In this document: positions 1 through 13,293 of the stretch, piece after piece | How positions within the stretch are numbered: the first letter of the stretch is position 1 | Layout: each line of letters starts with the position of its first letter | Assembly (NCBI RefSeq): GCF_000304315.1 | Contig: NC_018485.1 | Coordinates: 3,690,501 to 3,754,500 of the forward strand | Direction: 5' to 3' | DNA length: 64,000 nucleotides | Source: Methylocystis sp. SC2 | Lineage (GTDB): Bacteria; Pseudomonadota; Alphaproteobacteria; Rhizobiales; Beijerinckiaceae | The notes under the pieces: model-generated | Seen by the model: the letters and a program-made list of their open reading frames with translations, nothing else | Told to the model about the DNA's origin: nothing | Database searches by the model: none | Translations under genes and position numbers: made by a program

Positions 1-1441
1 CTGAACCCATCGGGGCGGAATTCGGCGGCGTCGACGCGGTCGGGGTCACGACAGTCGTGCCGCTTGCGCCCGGCGGCGGGACGATCGCCCGGCGCGAGAG
101 GCCGCCGGCGGCGCGGGCGGCCGCTGCGCGCTTCGCAGGCATGGAGACGCCGTGCGGAGGCGCGGCGGGCTTTTCGGCGATCTGCGCCGCTGGCGCAGCG
201 CTGGGCGCAACATCAGCCGAGACCGGCGCCGGCGATGTGGGGGCGCTTTCAGGGCTTTGCGGCGACTGCTGCGTCGCTTGCGCTTGCGGCGGCGTGCTGG
301 CGGCCTCGGCGTTCGTCTGCCTCGAAGTTGGATCCGCCGCCGGCTTGTCGGCGGCGGGGTCCTTAGCGGCCTGCGTCGAAGGAGCCGCGCCAGAGTCCGC
401 AGCCCTTTCTGCAGAGGCCGGCGCCGGCTGAGCTGAGCTTTCCGTGGCTGGCTGCGGCCCCTGGGCCGCTTGCGCCGGCGCTGCGGCGCTGGCTTCGTCG
501 GCCTTCCGCTCCGACGGAGCCGAAGACGTGATCGGCTTGTCGCCGGCGGTCTTATCGGCTGTCGGCGCCGCAGGCGTCGCCGTTAAAGCTTGGCCTTTCT
601 GCTCCGGGCTCGACGCCGGCGGCGTCTCGGCGCCCGACGTGGGCGCGGTCTTGGCGCTCTGAGCGTTCGGCTTGGGCTCCTGCGACTGGGCGGCGGTTGG
701 CGCAGGGTTGGACTCGGTCGGCGCAGCCGCGGCGGGCGCCGGAGCAGGGGAGGCGGCGGGCGCGGCCGCCATCGGCGCCTCGGGTGGCGCTATGGGCTTC
801 GTCGTCGGGGCGATTGCGCGCGAACTCTTCGACGCAGCGCTTTTCTGCGCCGCCCGAGCGCGCTGTTGGCTGGCGCCGTTCGGCGCCTTATCCGCCAAAG
901 CTGCGCCGCCGGGCTGCTGGCGTCCGCGTTCCGCATCGGGGTAGCGGCCGGCGTCAAAGCCGCGAGCGGCCGGGCCGGGGCCGGCCGCCCCGGGACCGCC
1001 GGCGCCTGGGGACGGGTATGGAGCTCCGGCGGTCGACGGGGGCGCGCCATAAGCATCGCCGCCGGAAGGTCCGTAAGCGCCGCCATAGCGTGGCCCGCGA
1101 TCATACATCGGCGGAGGTCCAAGCCTCACCGCGCGCAAGATGCGGCCCTCGTAGGGGTCGATGATGAAGCGCATCTCGCCCTCGCGGCGACTGACGCCGG
1201 TGGCGACGACCTGATCACCACGGCGACCGAGCGGTCCAATGAGTCGATAGCCCTCGCGTCCAAGAATCGAGGCGACGGCCCGACGGGAGGCGAAGGCGGG
1301 CTCCTCCTCCGGGACCGGGGTGCGGTAGCTATAGGCGAACGGCCGAAAGAAAAACTGCGCGGCGGCGTGCTGCGGAGCGGCGGCGCTCGCCGCCAGCGCC
1401 AACGCGAACGGCAAAACCGCTTTCCCATTGAATGACCGCAT
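1..1441 (-). CDS. Secreted Pro/Ala-rich protein, C-terminus beyond left edge
   Basis: The reading frame starts with ATG at 1441 (GGAAAG five bases upstream) and stays open for 480 codons to the left edge, so the C-terminus is missing. Residues 8-29 are hydrophobic and Ala-rich and end in AAAQ, a likely Sec signal peptide. Residues 30-115 look folded: they contain ASILGREGYRLIGPLG and a later FIIDPYEGRILRAVRLGP, a repeat-like pattern seen in periplasmic proteins of Hyphomicrobiales. From about residue 120 onward the chain is low-complexity, dominated by Ala, Pro, Ser, Thr and Gln, probably an unstructured wall- or periplasm-spanning region. It is transcribed divergently from gltB. I do not recognise a named family and assign no function. 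Confidence 0.7.
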   Translation of the reverse strand, partial: MRSFNGKAVLPFALALAASAAAPQHAAAQFFFRPFAYSYRTPVPEEEPAFASRRAVASILGREGYRLIGPLGRRGDQVVATGVSRREGEMRFIIDPYEGRILRAVRLGPPPMYDRGPRYGGAYGPSGGDAYGAPPSTAGAPYPSPGAGGPGAAGPGPAARGFDAGRYPDAERGRQQPGGAALADKAPNGASQQRARAAQKSAASKSSRAIAPTTKPIAPPEAPMAAAPAASPAPAPAAAAPTESNPAPTAAQSQEPKPNAQSAKTAPTSGAETPPASSPEQKGQALTATPAAPTADKTAGDKPITSSAPSERKADEASAAAPAQAAQGPQPATESSAQPAPASAERAADSGAAPSTQAAKDPAADKPAADPTSRQTNAEAASTPPQAQATQQSPQSPESAPTSPAPVSADVAPSAAPAAQIAEKPAAPPHGVSMPAKRAAAARAAGGLSRRAIVPPPGASGTTVVTPTASTPPNSAPMGS

Positions 1442-1886
1442 TGATTCTTTCCTATCCAGCCCTCTCGGCGGCGCGGATGCTCTGACAACATTGCGGCGAG
1501 CATTGGACCGTCAACCGTCCAAAGTCCAAGCGGTTGCTTGTCACTTCAGCGTAAATCTGGCAGTAATTTAGCCCGCAGATATGTCAGTGTTGCTGACCTT
1601 AAGGCGGCGCGCGCTTTTGGAGCCTCTGTTCATTTTCACGGTCGCCGCTCGACACGCGCCGCGGCCAACGTAAATGAGAGGGCGCGCAAAGTGGCGCGTC
1701 CCTTGCCTTGCGCCTGGACGCAAGACGAGGACGCGCAGGTTTCGCGATCGTTGCGAAACCTGCGTTACAGGAATGCGAGAGTCGGGCTTCGACGATTTAG
1801 GTCACGCCTACGACAGTTTTATGGTTCGATGAGCGGGCGGGAGGGGCGCAGGAAAAGGCGCGCCGTCCTGTCGAGGAGACGCCGAA
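1442..1886. other. Divergent intergenic region upstream of gltB
   Basis: This 445-base gap separates two divergently transcribed genes and must carry both promoters. A short reading frame in it (1538-1915) overlaps the gltB start and has no family resemblance, so I do not call it. The only clear structure is the perfect inverted repeat at 1734-1764, listed separately. Confidence 0.5.
1734..1764. promoter_or_regulatory. Perfect 12-bp inverted repeat upstream of gltB
   Basis: CGCAGGTTTCGC at 1734-1745 and GCGAAACCTGCG at 1753-1764 are exact reverse complements with a 7-base loop. It lies 122 bases before the gltB start and is not followed by a T-run, so a simple terminator is unlikely. It could be an operator, a leader hairpin or a small genomic repeat. 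Confidence 0.55.
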
Positions 1887-6581
<4,695 letters not shown>

Positions 6582-6600
6582 ATAGGCGCTCCTGAATCGG

Positions 6601-6633
6601 AGGCGAAGTTCGAGCTTCGCCTTTGCCTTTGTC
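6601..6633 (+). terminator. Likely terminator after gltB
   Basis: AGGCGAAG (6601-6608) pairs with CTTCGCCT (6615-6622) around a 6-base loop, followed by a T-rich stretch ttgcctttgtc. It lies 20 bases after the gltB stop. Confidence 0.65.
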
Positions 6634-6715
6634 AACAATGATTGTTAAAGAGAGGGAGTCGGGCTAACCTGCTTTAAACGCGGCGGTTTTTCCTTGACGG
6701 CGGCCAGGAAGCCTG

Positions 6716-7921
6716 ATGCGAGACGACTCTAGAGTTTACAGCTTGCCGCGCTGGCCCGCGATGCGCTGGCTCGTGAACCCGGGGCATGGCGCGACTCGCG
6801 ACATCGAGGTGGCGTTGATTGGCGGGTTGTTCGGAACCCTGCCAGTCTTTTTTGGCGGCGTCATCAATACGATTGTCGTGTCGGGAGCGATCGCCGCGCG
6901 CGAGCAGACGCTCCCCTTCGTCGCTTGGTTCGTCTTTGAAATCATGCTCGGCGCCGTGCGTCTGATCGTCCTGAACGTCTCGCGGCGCGCCGCTCTCGAG
7001 CATCGCCCGACGCCGACCGATGTTTATCTCCTGCTTCAGCTTTTATGGAGCAGCGGCGTCGGCTACGGCGCCTTTATAAGCCTCGCGAGCGGCGACTGGG
7101 TGTCCGCGACGCTCGCTTGTCTCTCCGGGTCCGCCATGGTCGGCGGAATTGGGTTTCGCAATTTTGGCGCGCCGCGTTTGGCCGGCGCGATGATCCTGAC
7201 GAGCCTCGGCCCCTTCCTGCCGGGCGCCGCCCTTTCTGGCGAACCGTTGCTTTATCTTGTTTTTCTTCAGATTCCCTTCTATCTCGCCGCCATGATCGCC
7301 GCCGCCTACAGCTTGAATAAAATGCTTATTGCGACGATGCAGGCCGAACGTCTGAACGATCATCGCGCCAAGCATGATGCGCTCACCGGCCTGTCGAACC
7401 GTGTCGGGCTCGCCGCCGCGGTTGACGCGAATGCGAAAAGCGCGCCGATCCAGGGCGGCGATTTGGCTGTCCTTTTTCTCGATCTCGACAACTTCAAAAT
7501 CGTCAACGATACGTACGGACATGCCGCCGGAGACAGGTTGCTCAAATCGGTCGCGGAGCGCCTCCGCCAGTCCTTGCGCGCGACCGACCTGGCGGCGCGG
7601 ATTGGCGGCGACGAATTCGTGGTGCTCGCCAAGAACTTGACGAGCGAGCAGGCGGCGGAGCTGAGTCACCGGCTGACGAATTCCATATCGGCGCCATATG
7701 ACCTCGGCGACGGCGTTTGCGCGACGATCGGCGTAAGCGTCGGCATCGCTCTGGTGACGGAACATGGCGCAGACGCGGAGGCGCTTCTCGCGGTGGCCGA
7801 TGAAGCGCTTTATGAGGCGAAGGCTCAGAGGCAGGTGAACTTGCTGCACACCCTCGTCAAGGAGGATCAGTCTCGCCGCATCGCGCCGGAGTCGCGCGGC
7901 ATGCGCCCCAGCACTCAATAG
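6716..7921 (+). CDS. Membrane-bound diguanylate cyclase (GGDEF)
   Basis: This 401-residue protein makes cyclic di-GMP from two GTP. Residues about 30-205 contain some six hydrophobic segments forming an integral membrane sensor region of unknown ligand. A C-terminal GGDEF domain runs from about 215 to 380. The active motif GGDEF is intact at 297-301, and RATD at 288-291 sits exactly five residues before it, which is the RxxD product-inhibition I-site. The enzyme should therefore be active and feedback-inhibited. It lies between gltB and gltD on the same strand, but a probable terminator follows gltB, so cotranscription is uncertain. No EAL domain is present. Confidence 0.93.
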   Translation: MRDDSRVYSLPRWPAMRWLVNPGHGATRDIEVALIGGLFGTLPVFFGGVINTIVVSGAIAAREQTLPFVAWFVFEIMLGAVRLIVLNVSRRAALEHRPTPTDVYLLLQLLWSSGVGYGAFISLASGDWVSATLACLSGSAMVGGIGFRNFGAPRLAGAMILTSLGPFLPGAALSGEPLLYLVFLQIPFYLAAMIAAAYSLNKMLIATMQAERLNDHRAKHDALTGLSNRVGLAAAVDANAKSAPIQGGDLAVLFLDLDNFKIVNDTYGHAAGDRLLKSVAERLRQSLRATDLAARIGGDEFVVLAKNLTSEQAAELSHRLTNSISAPYDLGDGVCATIGVSVGIALVTEHGADAEALLAVADEALYEAKAQRQVNLLHTLVKEDQSRRIAPESRGMRPSTQ

Positions 7922-8116
7922 CGGACGCTGGCGATCGTCACGACGCGGAAGCGTCGCGGCTTGACGGCGACCCCTCGAAAGCGTTTAGAAAACATCCAAG
8001 ATCGCGGCGGCTCGGGACGATCGGGAAAGTGAATTGGCTTTTCCACGCGAGACTGCCGCGCCGACGAGGATCGCCGTTTGCCGCCGCGACGCGCGGCGCG
8101 AGAGGTGCGCGACAAG

Positions 8117-9535
8117 ATGGGCAAGGTGACCGGGTTTCTCGAGATTGACCGGCATGACCGCAAATATAAGCCGGCGGCCGACCGCATTCGCCATTATCGC
8201 GAATTCGTCATTCCGTTGTCGGACGAGACCACGCGCAGCCAAGCCTCGCGCTGCATGGATTGCGGCATTCCGTTTTGCCATAACGGCTGCCCGGTCAACA
8301 ATCAGATTCCCGACTGGAACGACCTCGTCTACCACGGCGAGTGGCGGCGCGCGCTCGTCAATCTCCATTCCACCAACAACTTCCCGGAGTTCACCGGCCG
8401 CGTCTGTCCGGCGCCCTGCGAAGCCTCTTGCACGCTGAATCTCCAGGACCAGCCGGTCACCATCAAGACCATCGAATGCGCGATCATCGACCGCGGATTC
8501 GAGCAGGGCTGGGTCGTGCCCGAGCCGCCGAAGCGCAAAACAGGCAAGAAGATCGCCGTGGTCGGCTCCGGGCCGGCGGGACTTGCGGCGGCGCAGCAAC
8601 TCGCGCGCGCCGGCCATGACGTGCATGTCTACGAAAAGCACGCCAAGGCCGGCGGCCTGCTGCGCTACGGCATTCCCGACTTCAAGATGGAGAAGCACCT
8701 CATCGACCGTCGGGTTCAGCAGATGGAGGCGGAAGGGACGGTGTTTCACTGCGGCGTTCATGTCGGCGTCGATTTGTCAGCCGACGATCTGGTCGCAGGC
8801 CATGACGCCGTTGTCCTCGCCGGCGGCGCCGAACAGCCGCGCGATTTGTCGATCCCCGGCCGCGAATTGCGCGGGGTTCACTTCGCCATGGATTTTCTGC
8901 CGCAGCAGAATCGCCGGGTCTCGGGCGAGCCGCTCTCAACCAACGAGCCGATCCTGGCCACCGGCAAACATGTCGTGGTCATCGGCGGCGGCGACACCGG
9001 TTCGGACTGCATCGGCACCTCGGTGCGCCAGGGGGCGCTTTCGGTCACCCAGCTCGAAATCATGCCGCATCCCCCCGAGAAGGAGAACAAGCTGCTGACG
9101 TGGCCCGATTGGCCGCTAAAGCTGCGCACCTCTTCCTCGCACGACGAGGGTTCCTCGCGGGAATTTTCGGTGCTGACGCGCGAATTCGAGGGCGCGGACG
9201 GCGCGGTGAAGGCGCTGCGCTGCGTGCGCGTCGACGGAAAAATGCAGGAGGAGCCCGGAAGCGACTTCAAGCTTAGGGCCGATCTGGTGCTGCTTGCGAT
9301 GGGCTTTGTATCGCCGGTGCGGGAAGGCTTGCTCGAAACGCTCGGAGTCGATCTCGATTCGCGCGGCAATGTCGCGGCGGACACGCGCGCCTATCGGGCG
9401 TCGCGCGAGAAGATCTTCGCCTGCGGAGACATGCGGCGCGGACAATCGCTCGTCGTCTGGGCCATTCGCGAGGGACGCCAATGCGCCCACTCGGTGGACG
9501 AATTCCTGATGGGCGAAACCAATCTGCCAAGGTGA
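8117..9535 (+). CDS. gltD: Glutamate synthase (NADPH) small subunit
   Basis: GltD supplies electrons from NADPH through FAD and iron-sulfur clusters to GltB. I chose ATG 8117 ([10 protein letters not shown], the usual family start) over the upstream ATG at 8078, because AGAGGT lies 10 bases before 8117. The protein is then 472 residues. The N-terminal cysteines 46, 49, 54 and 58 and later 97, 101 and 105 match the two 4Fe-4S sites. The FAD-binding loop [12 protein letters not shown] begins near residue 148 and the NADPH loop [12 protein letters not shown] near 281. The C-terminal [16 protein letters not shown] is a typical FAD-contacting end. It is separated from gltB by a GGDEF gene. Confidence 0.97.
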   Translation: MGKVTGFLEIDRHDRKYKPAADRIRHYREFVIPLSDETTRSQASRCMDCGIPFCHNGCPVNNQIPDWNDLVYHGEWRRALVNLHSTNNFPEFTGRVCPAPCEASCTLNLQDQPVTIKTIECAIIDRGFEQGWVVPEPPKRKTGKKIAVVGSGPAGLAAAQQLARAGHDVHVYEKHAKAGGLLRYGIPDFKMEKHLIDRRVQQMEAEGTVFHCGVHVGVDLSADDLVAGHDAVVLAGGAEQPRDLSIPGRELRGVHFAMDFLPQQNRRVSGEPLSTNEPILATGKHVVVIGGGDTGSDCIGTSVRQGALSVTQLEIMPHPPEKENKLLTWPDWPLKLRTSSSHDEGSSREFSVLTREFEGADGAVKALRCVRVDGKMQEEPGSDFKLRADLVLLAMGFVSPVREGLLETLGVDLDSRGNVAADTRAYRASREKIFACGDMRRGQSLVVWAIREGRQCAHSVDEFLMGETNLPR

Positions 9536-9541
9536 GAGTAA

Positions 9542-9751
9542 ATGGTCAGTGAAAAGCTAAATCTCTGGTATTGCGACACCTTCGTCAGCACGCCCTGGCA
9601 ATTCTACTTTCTCATCGTGCCGCTCATAGGGGCCTTCTTTTATGGCCGTCAGAGATACAAGCTCGCCTGGTCGCTGATCGGCTTTTGGGTCGCCGCTCAA
9701 GTGACCTTTTCGGCGCTCACCAATCTCGTGTTCAGTTGCGCGCTCGAATAG
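9542..9751 (+). CDS. Small membrane protein, unknown function
   Basis: A 69-residue protein starts 6 bases after the gltD stop, with GGTGAGAG overlapping the gltD end as ribosome site, so it is probably cotranslated with gltD. Two hydrophobic segments (about 18-34 and 42-62) predict a two-pass inner-membrane protein. A bidirectional terminator follows the stop by 11 bases, which fits it being the last gene of the transcript. I recognise no family. Confidence 0.6.
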   Translation: MVSEKLNLWYCDTFVSTPWQFYFLIVPLIGAFFYGRQRYKLAWSLIGFWVAAQVTFSALTNLVFSCALE

Positions 9752-9761
9752 GCGCAAAATA

Positions 9762-9790
9762 AAAGGCCCCGGCGATCGGGGCCTTTCGTT
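9762..9790. terminator. Bidirectional terminator between convergent genes
   Basis: AAAGGCCCC (9762-9770) pairs perfectly with GGGGCCTTT (9778-9786). A-rich sequence lies on the left and T-rich sequence on the right, so it can end transcription from both the gltD side and the L,D-transpeptidase side. Confidence 0.85.
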
Positions 9791-9805
9791 TGACGGAGAG
9801 CCGGC

Positions 9806-10540
9806 TTACAGCACGACGACCGTGGTTCCCACCTTCACGCGGCTGAACAGATCGGTCACGTCGGTGTTCAGCATGCGAATGCAGCCCGAGGAAACCGCCT
9901 GGCCGATTGTCCAAGGCTCATTGGAGCCGTGGATGCGGAACATCGTGTCCCGATCGCCTGAGTAAAGATACATCGCGCGCGCGCCGAGCGGGTTGTCCTC
10001 GCCGCCGGCCATATGGCGCGGGAGGTCGGGACGGCGCTTCAACATCGCCGCCGGCGGCGTCCAATCCGGCCAGGCTTCCTTGCGGCCGATATGCGTCCGG
10101 CCTTTCCAGGTGAAGCCCTGGCGGCCGACGCCGACGCCGTAGCGCACGGCCTGTCCGTTCGGCAGCGACAGATAGAGATAGCGATTGTTCGTGTCGACGG
10201 TGATGGTGCCAGGACGCTCATTGGTCGGATCCTGCACGATCTCGCGCGTCGTGGTCGGATATTCGCGCGCGAGCCGCGCGTCTTCCTGATCCCCGTAGTA
10301 GGCCTGCGGGTCCTGCGCGCCATAGCCATAATCCGCCTGCTGATCCTGGCCGCCATAATAGGCTTGCTGCTCGCGGGAGTCGTCGTAGGACGCGGTCATT
10401 TCCTGCGCGCCCGCCGACGGGTCGAACAGCGCCATGAAGGAGCGTTCCTGAGCGTTGACGGCGGACGACGAAAGTCCCGCAAACGCAGCGACGGCGGCGA
10501 CCTTCAGAAAGCGGCGGGCGTTGAATTGACGGCGGGACAT
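9806..10540 (-). CDS. L,D-transpeptidase (YkuD family)
   Basis: A 244-residue exported enzyme predicted to form 3-3 peptidoglycan crosslinks or attach proteins to peptidoglycan. I chose ATG 10540 because GGAG lies 8 bases upstream. It gives MSRRQFNARRFLKVAAV, a twin-arginine-like or Sec signal ending at AVNAQ near residue 31. Residues 40-95 are a Tyr/Gln/Asp-rich linker. The YkuD catalytic domain covers about 110-244, with His204 and Cys220 in HGSNEPWTIGQAVSSGCIRM. The Cys, the preceding Ser/Gly and the following Arg are all intact. It shares its strand with the upstream DUF459 gene, 82 bases away. Confidence 0.93.
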   Translation of the reverse strand: MSRRQFNARRFLKVAAVAAFAGLSSSAVNAQERSFMALFDPSAGAQEMTASYDDSREQQAYYGGQDQQADYGYGAQDPQAYYGDQEDARLAREYPTTTREIVQDPTNERPGTITVDTNNRYLYLSLPNGQAVRYGVGVGRQGFTWKGRTHIGRKEAWPDWTPPAAMLKRRPDLPRHMAGGEDNPLGARAMYLYSGDRDTMFRIHGSNEPWTIGQAVSSGCIRMLNTDVTDLFSRVKVGTTVVVL

Positions 10541-10622
10541 GACGGCGGCTCCACAATTTCTCTGTCGTGCAGAGAGAATGCAGAACCACCGAAAAGCGTT
10601 CCGTGCGCAAACGCACAAATCG

Positions 10623-11939
10623 TTAACGCGGCTGAGAAGGCGCGTTCGCCGCCGGGCGCCAGCTGTAGTCGTCGGCGCGATTGCTGCGCGGATTCTGGTC
10701 CCCGCCCTCAATGAAAACATGTCGCGCGAGCGCCTGCGCCGGCGTGCCTGCGTCCGTCCCCGACTTGCCGGCCGGGGCTCGCCTGGCGAGCTCGGTCGCC
10801 GCTCCGGCGCCCGTCAGTTGCTGCGTCGGGCCAACGGCGGGTCGTTCGGGCAAGCTCGGCGCCGCCGACGGCCCGCCCACGGGCGAGCGGAAGACGATCG
10901 GCTGGCCGTCCGCTGGCGCCGCCGCCGGCTGCTGTGGCGGAGTCGCGCCCGCCGCCTCAGGTCTTTGCGGCGCTCCCGGCGCGTCAGCGACTGGGGCCTG
11001 CTGGCGAGAGGCGTCGTAATATTTTTTGATCTCGCTTTCGACGAAATGGGCGACGCTTCGCGCGCCGGCCTCGGTGAAGTGCACGCCGTCCGCGGAGCGC
11101 AGCTTGACGATCTGGCCGTTGATGTCCGGCCCAAAAGCGCTGTACTGCCCATGTTCGTCGGTCATCGCCTCCCAGAGATCGACATAGGGAATATTGGCGT
11201 GGGCCGCGCGCGCTTTGAATATTTCATTGAGCTGCGCCATGTCGGCGGACAGGCGCTCGTTCTTCATGACCGGCAGACCGACCCAAATGACCGGAATGTT
11301 CTTTTCCTTGAAAGCCGCAATCACCGCGTCGACCCGCGCTGCGTAGATTTCGCGCCATCGCGGCGACAGCGGCTCGATCGACTCCTGGCCCTGCTGGATC
11401 GCTTGACGGTCATTGCTGCCGAGCATGACGACGGCGACATTGATCTTTTGCGGGTCGGCGGCGATCTCTTTCGCCGCCTTGGGCCAATCGTAAAAGTCTT
11501 CGCGCACGAGACCGCTGCTTTCCCGGCCTTTTCGAAGGACGGCGACGTCCGGGCGATCCGAAAACCCGTCTTTCAGGCCGTTGGCGAGAAGCAGTCCGAG
11601 AGTGTCGCCGAGCGTCGCGACAACGAAGGTCGGCTGGGTAACGGCCGTGTTCTGAGACTGGTCCGTGGCGGCGCCGTCCGTACGTTTCGCCGCCCGGCGC
11701 GGATTATCCGTCTGGCCGTGCCAGTACGTCGGCGCGCGATTCTCGCGATGCGGCATGATCCGACGCACTCTTGGCTCGCCGCGAGGCCCCCAGCCATGCT
11801 GCGGATGGCCGCCGAAGATGCCGCCAAAGAATTCCGTAAAGGGGTCCTGCGCGAAGGACGCGCCGGGCGTCGCGCTCGTCAACAATGCGCCAAGAAAGAG
11901 CGCCATAATCCGGCGCAGGGTCTGTACGCTCTTAGACAT
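10623..11939 (-). CDS. SGNH/GDSL hydrolase-like protein (DUF459)
   Basis: A 438-residue exported protein with a signal peptide ending near ASFAQ (residue 31). The SGNH-like domain covers about 104-310: block I is GDTLG at 111-115, block III is MLGSNDRQ at 172-179, and block V is ADGVHFTEAG with Asp284 and His287. Family members act on, or resemble enzymes acting on, cell-wall acyl groups. The nucleophile position in block I is Thr113 rather than Ser, so activity is uncertain. Residues after 310 form a Pro/Ala-rich tail ending in an Arg/Trp-containing segment. It lies upstream of the L,D-transpeptidase on the same strand, which supports an envelope role. Confidence 0.85.
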   Translation of the reverse strand: MSKSVQTLRRIMALFLGALLTSATPGASFAQDPFTEFFGGIFGGHPQHGWGPRGEPRVRRIMPHRENRAPTYWHGQTDNPRRAAKRTDGAATDQSQNTAVTQPTFVVATLGDTLGLLLANGLKDGFSDRPDVAVLRKGRESSGLVREDFYDWPKAAKEIAADPQKINVAVVMLGSNDRQAIQQGQESIEPLSPRWREIYAARVDAVIAAFKEKNIPVIWVGLPVMKNERLSADMAQLNEIFKARAAHANIPYVDLWEAMTDEHGQYSAFGPDINGQIVKLRSADGVHFTEAGARSVAHFVESEIKKYYDASRQQAPVADAPGAPQRPEAAGATPPQQPAAAPADGQPIVFRSPVGGPSAAPSLPERPAVGPTQQLTGAGAATELARRAPAGKSGTDAGTPAQALARHVFIEGGDQNPRSNRADDYSWRPAANAPSQPR

Positions 11940-12077
11940 GGAGCCATTATAGCGCGTCCCGAACGCCTTGGCATCCTTGTAGCGATTCTTCGCTTAATTC
12001 TATGCCGCACAGCCTTGACGCATGGAGCGGTTTTGGCGTCAATCGTCCGCAACTGGGCGGGATTTAGGAGGAGCGAG

Positions 12078-12554
12078 ATGCGGCGCCGTAACCGGGGGTC
12101 TGGCGGAGTTTGGACGCGAGCCGCCGCGACCGCGCTTTTCGCGCTTGCCGCCGCCACGGCGGCCGCCCAGCCCGCACGCGAGGAAAACCCGCCGGCGGAA
12201 TTTCGGATTCTGCCCTATTCGGGACTGACGCCCTACTGTGTCGATCCGACGATTCTCAACGAAGTCGTCAAGGGTTTTGCTGCAAGAGAGGCCTGGTTCT
12301 GGAATTCGCCTTTGGTCATTGTGGCCTTTGACGGCGTCGAGGACATCGGCGCGCGCAACAACGGCCTGAGCTATATTCCCCGTCGCTATTGTCGCGCATT
12401 GGCGCTTTTTAACGACGGCGTGAGACGCGAGGTTGTCTATAATATCGGAGAATCCTTAGGCTTCATCGGCGCAGGACCTGGCGTAACATGGTGCGTCGTC
12501 GGGCTGGACCGCAATCACGCCTTCAGTCCGGATTGCCGAGCCGCAGGACCTTAG
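12078..12554 (+). CDS. Secreted protein of unknown function
   Basis: A 158-residue protein starts at ATG 12078, preceded by a strong TAGGAGGAG site. The frame is open much further upstream, but that part lies antisense to the DUF459 and transpeptidase genes and is not coding. Residues 1-33 form an Arg-rich, then Ala-rich signal peptide ending at AAAQPA. The mature part has four cysteines (YCVDP, RYCRA, TWCVV and PDCRA), possibly two disulfides. The WCVVGLDRNHAFSPDC end resembles small periplasmic proteins of Hyphomicrobiales. The RNase T2 gene follows after 26 bases, so the two exported proteins may be cotranscribed. Confidence 0.75.
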   Translation: MRRRNRGSGGVWTRAAATALFALAAATAAAQPAREENPPAEFRILPYSGLTPYCVDPTILNEVVKGFAAREAWFWNSPLVIVAFDGVEDIGARNNGLSYIPRRYCRALALFNDGVRREVVYNIGESLGFIGAGPGVTWCVVGLDRNHAFSPDCRAAGP

Positions 12555-12580
12555 CCGTCCTATTTGCAGAGTCGTTTGAA

Positions 12581-13288
12581 ATGAGAAGAGTTTTCATTCG
12601 CTGCGCCGCATGGGCGCTCATTGTTGGCGCGGCGGCGTCGGGCGGATTTTTCGGCGCTATCGCGAAGGAAGGCGACTGCACGGCGGAGGATTGCGCGAAT
12701 CGCGCAGTCTCGCGGACCGGCGCGGTCCGCGACTTCGACTTTTACGTGCTGGCGCTCAGCTGGTCGCCCGGCTTCTGCGAAGGCGTCGAGGGCGCGCGCG
12801 ACCAATGCGAGCCGGGAAAGGGACTCGGCTTCGTCGTTCACGGGCTCTGGCCGCAATATGAAAGCGGCGTTCCGAGCGAATGTCCGGGCGCGCCGTCCCC
12901 ATCGCGCGTCGCGCTCGAAAAGGCGGCGGGCTTGTTTCCTGACGAGCGGCTGGCGCGCTACGAGTGGCGCAAGCATGGAGTCTGCAGCGGCAAAAGTCCG
13001 AGCGACTATTTCGCCGATGTGGCGCGCGCGCATGCGGCCGTGGCCATCCCGCCGCTTTTCGTCAAACCCGCCCGCGACCAGACCATTACGCCGATCGACG
13101 TCGAGCGCGCCTTCTACGACGCCAATCCGCGGCTGGGGCCCGGCATGATGGCGGTGTCGTGCCGGCGGGGCGTAATGGACGGCGTGCGCATCTGCATGTC
13201 CAAGGACCTGCGCGAATTTCGCGCCTGTCCCGCCGTTGCGCAGCGCGGTTGCCACGTTCGGGAAATCAGCGCGCCCGCGCCGCTGTAG
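12581..13288 (+). CDS. Ribonuclease T2 family, exported
   Basis: A 235-residue secreted endoribonuclease that cleaves RNA via 2',3'-cyclic phosphate intermediates. ATG 12581 gives a signal peptide (hydrophobic 10-26, ending near AIAKE). Both active-site segments are present: CAS I FVVHGLWPQY with His87, and CAS II YEWRKHGVCS with Glu128 and His132. Eight or more cysteines are spaced as in the family for disulfides. The protein is probably periplasmic and could scavenge RNA for nucleotides or phosphate. It starts 26 bases after a small secreted protein and ends 5 bases before rlmJ. Confidence 0.93.
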   Translation: MRRVFIRCAAWALIVGAAASGGFFGAIAKEGDCTAEDCANRAVSRTGAVRDFDFYVLALSWSPGFCEGVEGARDQCEPGKGLGFVVHGLWPQYESGVPSECPGAPSPSRVALEKAAGLFPDERLARYEWRKHGVCSGKSPSDYFADVARAHAAVAIPPLFVKPARDQTITPIDVERAFYDANPRLGPGMMAVSCRRGVMDGVRICMSKDLREFRACPAVAQRGCHVREISAPAPL

Positions 13289-13293
13289 CGCAT

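Noticed and set aside
10539..12077. Plus-strand frame extending upstream of the secreted protein gene
   Set aside because: The long frame runs antisense to the transpeptidase leader and DUF459 gene; the real start is at 12078 with a strong ribosome site.
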